Shown here one piece after another: positions 22,111-26,198 of a stretch of DNA of 26,198 nt. The notes beneath the pieces were generated by a model, which ran no database searches, was not told the origin of the DNA, and saw only the letters and a list, made by a program, of their open reading frames with translations. The translations under genes and the position numbers were made by a program. The stretch comes from Butyrivibrio sp. UBA3740 (lineage in GTDB: Bacteria > Bacillota > Clostridia > Lachnospirales > Lachnospiraceae): assembly GCA_002372465.1 (NCBI GenBank), contig DFGW01000162.1, positions 1 through 26,198 of the forward strand, given 5' to 3'. How positions within the stretch are numbered: position 1 is the stretch's first letter; every line of letters starts with the position of its first letter.

Positions 22111-23391
22111 TTATTCCTGCGGAATCTGATGCCTGGGCCTGATATTCGGGAATGGGCCTTCCTTCTTGTAAGGGATCTTCAGCTCTTCCAGCACTTCACA
22201 AAATGCATTAACATACTTAGGTTCTTTTATAAGCTGCATAAAGGAAAGGAATATCTTGTTATGCATGGATAGGGCCTCCAAGAGAAGATGCCCGTCCACC
22301 ATTGCAAAGTAAGACTCCACGTAATCAGCAACTTCTCCCCACTCCATCTTGCCGGTGTAGTTTGAAATAAAGGTTCCGTGGCCGGCATCCTTTCCTCTGG
22401 ATGGATCATGACTTTCATAGAAAGCTCTTTTGTTCTTAAGGCCCTCAATCTTGTCCAGTTCTTCCCAGAGGGTAAAGAGCTTTCGAAGCTGGTAAGCTGT
22501 AACCGAAGGGTCTGTCTGAAGAATGATCTGGCTCCTTGTAAGGGTTCCAAGCTTCTCAGTATCATACTTAAAGTACTCTCTGTCATAATCTATAAAAGCG
22601 TGGGTCAAAAGATCGCTATGGCAGTTTGGAAGCCCGATTGAAGCTCCCGGGAAATGAGCGATCTCACCGCCGATAACTTTGTATTTCTCCGGCAGAACCT
22701 TGTTAAGAGCCATGGCCAGTGTCATAAGGAAGAAGGATGCCACGCTGGCATCATTGTCCCTTGCAAAGCCCATAATATCCTTCTGATCGAAGGTAAACTG
22801 GTAGTAATTGGGATCTCTCTTAAAGGGGTTGTACATGCCGTTTAAGTAATCCCTGGTCATAACTACAGGCTGTTTGCTCTTGTGCTCATAGATAGGTTCC
22901 TCATCGGGAAGCATGTCAATTGAAGGCTCGTCCGCTTCACCCGGTAAGAGCTCGCTGTCAGGCTTTCTGATATCCGGAGCCTTTAAGACTACGCCGTATT
23001 TATCGGTAACATACTGATAAACCGTAGTCATGACCCAGGGCATCATGCCCTTTCCGCCGCACAGGGAATGGCTTATGTTAAAAAAGATATCCTTTCCCTT
23101 GCAGTCTATATAAAGCAGGTGCTTATTCACCTCATCTGTGCAAAGATCAGGGAGCTTTTCCGGTGTTTCAAGGACCACTATAGCCCTGTGATTGGTGATG
23201 AGCTTATATCCGCCATCATCTCCCAGGACCACTTCCTGCGCAAAATAAGGGTAGCGGCGAATGGCAGTATTGGCAGACTTCCTAAGAACATCTATATCTA
23301 CTTCAGCTTTCATGGTCACCCTTAGCCTTATGGTAAAAGTGAAAATCTTCTCATTTGAATAAAGCCTGTAGGTATCAATGCTGTATTTCAT
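22111..23391 (-). CDS. Condensation-domain-like acyltransferase
   Basis: The 426-residue protein has the look of the CoA-dependent acyltransferase superfamily (NRPS condensation domains, PapA, wax-ester and alcohol acyltransferases). It shows an early TFTIRLRVTMKAEVDIDVLRKSANTAIRRYPYF segment, then the presumed catalytic His108 in FFNISHSLCGGKGM, and a C-terminal half with IGGEIAHFPGASIGLPN and FISNYTGKMEWGEV. The normal active-site motif is HxxxDG; here the Asp position is Gly112 (H-S-L-C-G-G), so the His is kept and the structural Asp is lost. It is stand-alone, with no carrier protein or adenylation domain nearby. It lies 15 bases upstream of the exporter ATPase and 22 bases after the kinase-like gene, so its product is a candidate substrate for the exporter. 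Function is inferred from fold resemblance only. Confidence 0.6.
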   Translation of the reverse strand: MKYSIDTYRLYSNEKIFTFTIRLRVTMKAEVDIDVLRKSANTAIRRYPYFAQEVVLGDDGGYKLITNHRAIVVLETPEKLPDLCTDEVNKHLLYIDCKGKDIFFNISHSLCGGKGMMPWVMTTVYQYVTDKYGVVLKAPDIRKPDSELLPGEADEPSIDMLPDEEPIYEHKSKQPVVMTRDYLNGMYNPFKRDPNYYQFTFDQKDIMGFARDNDASVASFFLMTLAMALNKVLPEKYKVIGGEIAHFPGASIGLPNCHSDLLTHAFIDYDREYFKYDTEKLGTLTRSQIILQTDPSVTAYQLRKLFTLWEELDKIEGLKNKRAFYESHDPSRGKDAGHGTFISNYTGKMEWGEVADYVESYFAMVDGHLLLEALSMHNKIFLSFMQLIKEPKYVNAFCEVLEELKIPYKKEGPFPNIRPRHQIPQE

Positions 23392-23413
23392 ATATCCAGT
23401 CCCCTTTCATGTA

Positions 23414-25066
23414 TCAGACTTTAAAGCAGCTTCCACCGATGAACTCACGGCAAAGGGAGTTCTTTGGAAGCATGGAACTGTCAACGGTTACAAAGTAGTC
23501 CAGGAACTTTAGAAGTCTCTTAGCTTCATAGTACTCGGGCTCCCCTTTTTGGATATTGAAAAGAAGCGGTTCTGCGAAGGGCTTGATTACTGCCAGTTCG
23601 TAGATCTGAGCCGAGTTGAACATCTCGTCTGCCTCCTCCTGGAAAGGGAAGATGTTGGCTTCCTCCCCGGCCCGGACAGATGCCCACATGCTGATGGTCT
23701 TCTTGGCTGAAGCGCCGCGGGTTCTTGCATCCCTGACGATACGGCGAAGAAGTCTGCCGTCTGTGGTTGCTATCCTGTTATGGTTGTCCAGACTCAAAGT
23801 AGTCAGGGCACTGATATAGATTTTAAACTTGGACTCAGCAGGAAGAGCATAGCTCATCTTCTCATTAAGTCCGTGAATTCCCTCGATAACAAGGACGTCG
23901 TTCTTGCCAAGCTGAAGGAATTCCCCGTTCATCTCACGCTTTCCGGAGATAAAGTTAAACTCAGGCATCTCAACCCTCTCTCCTGCAAGGAGCCTTGTCA
24001 TATCCTTGTTGAACTGCTCCACGTCAAGGGCCTCAAGACACTCAAAGTTATAGCTTCCGTCCGGGTTAAGAGGTGTGTCCTCTCTGTTTACAAAATAATT
24101 GTCAAGGCTTATAGGGTGTGGTGTAAGTCCGTAAGTCCTAAGCTGTATAGAAAGCCTGTTGGCAAAACTGGTCTTTCCGGAAGAGCTCGGTCCTGCTATC
24201 ATTACAAACTTTACATCAACCTTCTTAAAGATCTTTCTTGCAATGTCGGCAATCCTGCTCTCCTGAAGGGCCTCCTGAACAAGGATCATCTCGTTCATCC
24301 TGCCCTCGCAGGCCATGTTGTTAAGATCACCCACATTCTCGATACCCATCATGCTTCCCCAGTCGCTGGAGAGCATCATGGTCTTAAAGAGCTTCTCTCT
24401 GGGCTCAGAAACGATGAGCCTTTCGGGATTTGCCTTGGTAGGCAGGGTAATGAGAATACCATCATGGTATTTCTCTATCTGAACCTTTTCAATGTAGGAA
24501 GTATTGGGCAACATGTACCCATAGAAATAATCGCAGATATCATCAAGCCGGTAAATGTTGATCTCGGAGCTCCTTCTGTAGCGAAGAAGCGCAACCTTAT
24601 CCTCCATTCCCTGCTTTTTGAAAATGTCGATAGCCTCATCAAGAGGATAGACTTTCTTGGTGATAGGAATTCCCTCCACCACAATCTCGGTAAATCTGTC
24701 GGCAATCTTTCTGACCATGTCCTTCGTGACCGAAGTCTCTCTGATAGTGCAGTAGATACCGTTTCCGATGGCAAACTCCACCTTGGTCCTGGACATGGCC
24801 TCTTTGCCCACCACATCATGAATAGCCTTTATGAGGATCATGATGGCGGTCCTTCTCATGGTCTTGTGACCAATATTGTCTGCGTAGGTAATAAAGGACA
24901 GCTCCCCGTCCTTCTTCACAGACTTCATAAGCTCCCTTATCTTACCGTTGTAGATAACGGCAGCAATTCTTGAACTGTACTGACTCTGGTACTCCTTGGC
25001 GATAGTCTCAAAGGAAGTACCCTTTTCATATTCTTTAGCGGTTCCATTGATAGTAACAACTGGCAT
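23414..25066 (-). CDS. TGS-domain uridine-kinase-like nucleoside kinase
   Basis: The 550-residue protein combines a TGS domain (1-62), a region like the second additional domain of threonyl-tRNA synthetase (about 63-230) and a uridine-kinase domain (about 285-480). The kinase has Walker A GPSSSGKT (292-299), the base-binding ISLDNYFVNRE, and LVIEGIHGLN. This fusion is common in Firmicutes and Bacteroidetes and is usually annotated as a nucleoside kinase. It presumably phosphorylates uridine or cytidine, and the TGS part may sense RNA or nucleotides; neither role is shown here. GAGGA lies upstream of the start. It comes 75 bases after trmK. The C-terminus ends in a Cys-containing tail (GGSCFKV). 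Confidence 0.88.
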   Translation of the reverse strand: MPVVTINGTAKEYEKGTSFETIAKEYQSQYSSRIAAVIYNGKIRELMKSVKKDGELSFITYADNIGHKTMRRTAIMILIKAIHDVVGKEAMSRTKVEFAIGNGIYCTIRETSVTKDMVRKIADRFTEIVVEGIPITKKVYPLDEAIDIFKKQGMEDKVALLRYRRSSEINIYRLDDICDYFYGYMLPNTSYIEKVQIEKYHDGILITLPTKANPERLIVSEPREKLFKTMMLSSDWGSMMGIENVGDLNNMACEGRMNEMILVQEALQESRIADIARKIFKKVDVKFVMIAGPSSSGKTSFANRLSIQLRTYGLTPHPISLDNYFVNREDTPLNPDGSYNFECLEALDVEQFNKDMTRLLAGERVEMPEFNFISGKREMNGEFLQLGKNDVLVIEGIHGLNEKMSYALPAESKFKIYISALTTLSLDNHNRIATTDGRLLRRIVRDARTRGASAKKTISMWASVRAGEEANIFPFQEEADEMFNSAQIYELAVIKPFAEPLLFNIQKGEPEYYEAKRLLKFLDYFVTVDSSMLPKNSLCREFIGGSCFKV

Positions 25067-25141
25067 ATTTTGTCCTCACTTGTATGTTGCAAAAGACCCT
25101 TAAAGGTCACCATCAGATACTTATCAAATCCTCTAAAACAA

Positions 25142-26116
25142 TTATTCAAATAAAGCTAGTACTGCCTCGATATCAGACAGCTCCTGCCTGAGGGCTTCTA
25201 CCCTCTCTCCGTGGGCGCTTTCATCAAGGCTCTTTAAGATAGACAGCGCCACCTCTTTTCCATGAACAAGATAATCCTTCAAAACAGGGTCACGCCTTGC
25301 GATATTGTGCTCACCGTAGCGGTTACATATCCGAAGGACCGTCTCATCCTCCATTGCGGAAAATAGATTTCGAACTATATTCAAGCCATCTGCAGCAAAT
25401 GGCTTCGTACCCGGCAAATCATCATGACCGTCCTTAGTGCCTTTCGTTTCGCTTTGCTCGGCCTCTGAAATCTGCACCCGCATGGGGAAATAGTACTTGC
25501 CATCTTCAAAGACCACGCGCTCATCTAAAGTCACATAGCCCTTGTCCCTAAGATACTGTCTGAACTCATGGATATCTGACTGGGGCTGAAGTACTGCTAC
25601 TCTTATTCCAAGCTCCCTAAGGTCCTTTTTCTCCAGGATGCTGATCATGAGCTTTCCGCCCATTCCGGCAATTACAAGAGCATCAGCTTCGCCCTTTTCA
25701 AGCTCTGAAAGCCCGTCAGAGAGCCTTACCCTGATCTTATCTGCAAGTCCGTAATCGCTGATGTTGCTCTCTGCCATGGACAAGGGTCCTTTGCGGACAT
25801 CCATTGCAAGGGCCGTTTCTGCGATGCCTTTCTGCACCAGGTAAATAGACACATATCCGTGATCGCAGCCCACATCGGCAACGCAGCGGAACTTATCAAG
25901 GACTCCTGCAGCCACCTTGCTCTGCGCTCCGGATACTTCAAAGCTCATGCCACCCAGCATGTCTGCATCTGTGATAAGGCGATGAGACATCCGTCCGGCG
26001 ACAACAGCTTCGTCACCGGCAGGTGACTGCCCTGTGACAGGCACATGCGAAGGCATGTCTGTCTTATTCATGGCGCCGGCCGGCAATCCTTCCTGCATCT
26101 TACTCATATCAGTCAA
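25142..26116 (-). CDS. trmK: tRNA (adenine(22)-N1)-methyltransferase TrmK
   Basis: The SAM-dependent enzyme methylates A22 of tRNA. Motifs, numbered from the TTG start, are VADVGCDHGY (79-88) for SAM binding, AMDVRKGPLSMAE, RLSDGL and VIAGMGGKL, all typical of the TrmK/YqfN family, and the gene follows rpoD as in many Firmicutes. The best-placed start is TTG at 26114-26116, overlapping the rpoD stop, with AAGGA 5 bases upstream; ATG at 26107 is an alternative. Either start gives some 50 more residues before the first motif than the family norm, and an internal ATG (Met57, MSFEVSG) would give the usual length but lacks a good ribosome binding site. A second insertion (about 217-240, Glu/Lys/Gly-rich) lies in the C-terminal half. 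The nif3-like gene that often follows trmK is absent. Confidence 0.88.
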   Translation of the reverse strand: MTDMSKMQEGLPAGAMNKTDMPSHVPVTGQSPAGDEAVVAGRMSHRLITDADMLGGMSFEVSGAQSKVAAGVLDKFRCVADVGCDHGYVSIYLVQKGIAETALAMDVRKGPLSMAESNISDYGLADKIRVRLSDGLSELEKGEADALVIAGMGGKLMISILEKKDLRELGIRVAVLQPQSDIHEFRQYLRDKGYVTLDERVVFEDGKYYFPMRVQISEAEQSETKGTKDGHDDLPGTKPFAADGLNIVRNLFSAMEDETVLRICNRYGEHNIARRDPVLKDYLVHGKEVALSILKSLDESAHGERVEALRQELSDIEAVLALFE

Positions 26117-26198
26117 GATAATCCTTGAGCTTACGGCTGCGGCTTGGATGACGAAGCTTCCTTAAAGCCTTCGCCTCAATCTGACGGATACGCTCACG
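26113..26198 (-). CDS. rpoD: RNA polymerase primary sigma factor RpoD, C-terminal end (partial)
   Basis: Only the last 28 or so codons are in the window. They read RERIRQIEAKALRKLR, then HPSRS, ending KLKDYLD before TGA at 26113-26115. This is the region 4.2 helix-turn-helix end of sigma-70/SigA, which reads the -35 box. The short ending DYLD is typical of Firmicutes housekeeping sigma factors. It overlaps the trmK start, so the two are translationally linked. Confidence 0.97.

Noticed and set aside
23780..24973. A 397-codon open frame on the plus strand
   Set aside because: It lies wholly antisense to the TGS-uridine kinase gene, has no ribosome binding site worth the name, and its translation has no family features. 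It is a by-product of codon use on the opposite strand.
25082..25112. Terminator between trmK and the kinase gene
   Set aside because: GACC-TTTAA-GGGTC followed by TTTT is only a 4-5 bp stem; the gene spacing and direction fit continued transcription.
1..26198. Mobile element or prophage origin of the region
   Set aside because: I found no transposase, integrase, terminal inverted repeats or tRNA-linked direct repeats, and the gene style is uniform across the window.

Overview
The window reads as a chromosomal segment of a rumen or gut Lachnospiraceae bacterium, most likely Butyrivibrio. The strongest single clue is the esterase at 228-974, whose sequence closely resembles my memory of the cinnamoyl ester hydrolase Est1E of Butyrivibrio proteoclasticus. 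Supporting signs are the large multi-module secreted beta-glucanase, YesM/YesN-type sugar sensing, an rpoD-trmK pair and AGGAGG-type ribosome binding sites. Almost every gene is on the minus strand. The one clear exception is a 68-residue peptide gene at 19534-19740. I see no tRNA, rRNA, CRISPR array, insertion sequence or prophage, and no gene-free stretch longer than 300 bases.

Layout, left to right (transcription mostly runs right to left). 1-1039: start of a small membrane protein (possibly a PAP2 phosphatase) and the Est1E-like esterase. 1072-4246: a VWA-domain lipoprotein, an ECF sigma factor and a two-TM anti-sigma-like protein, with a perfect palindrome over the sigma gene's ribosome binding site. 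4285-4732: a stand-alone FakA/YloV-like domain gene with its own promoter, and a 28-codon gene remnant. 4743-9335: a 1530-residue secreted GH16 beta-glucanase with about six carbohydrate-binding-like modules, a Gly-rich linker and an unusual 11-residue-repeat amphipathic tail. 9449-17631: a carbohydrate-uptake locus of binding protein, two permeases, second binding protein, sensor kinase and AraC-type regulator. 17750-19435: a membrane-bound SpoIIE-type phosphatase. 19534-19740: the double-glycine-leader peptide. 19801-26198: permease, ATPase, condensation-like acyltransferase, TGS-uridine kinase-like protein, TrmK and the C-terminal end of RpoD, all in one direction with short gaps.

How the parts may work together (inference). 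The GH16 enzyme would cut mixed-linkage or beta-1,3-glucan outside the cell. The CUT1 permease pair with the first binding protein would import oligosaccharides. The second binding protein, which overlaps the kinase gene, could be the sensor for the kinase and regulator. The ATPase for this importer is not in the window. At the right end, a condensation-fold enzyme and an ABCG-like exporter whose ATPase carries its own N-terminal membrane domain follow the housekeeping genes. Together with the convergent GG-leader peptide they are the best candidate here for an undescribed biosynthesis and export system, but the link rests on position alone.
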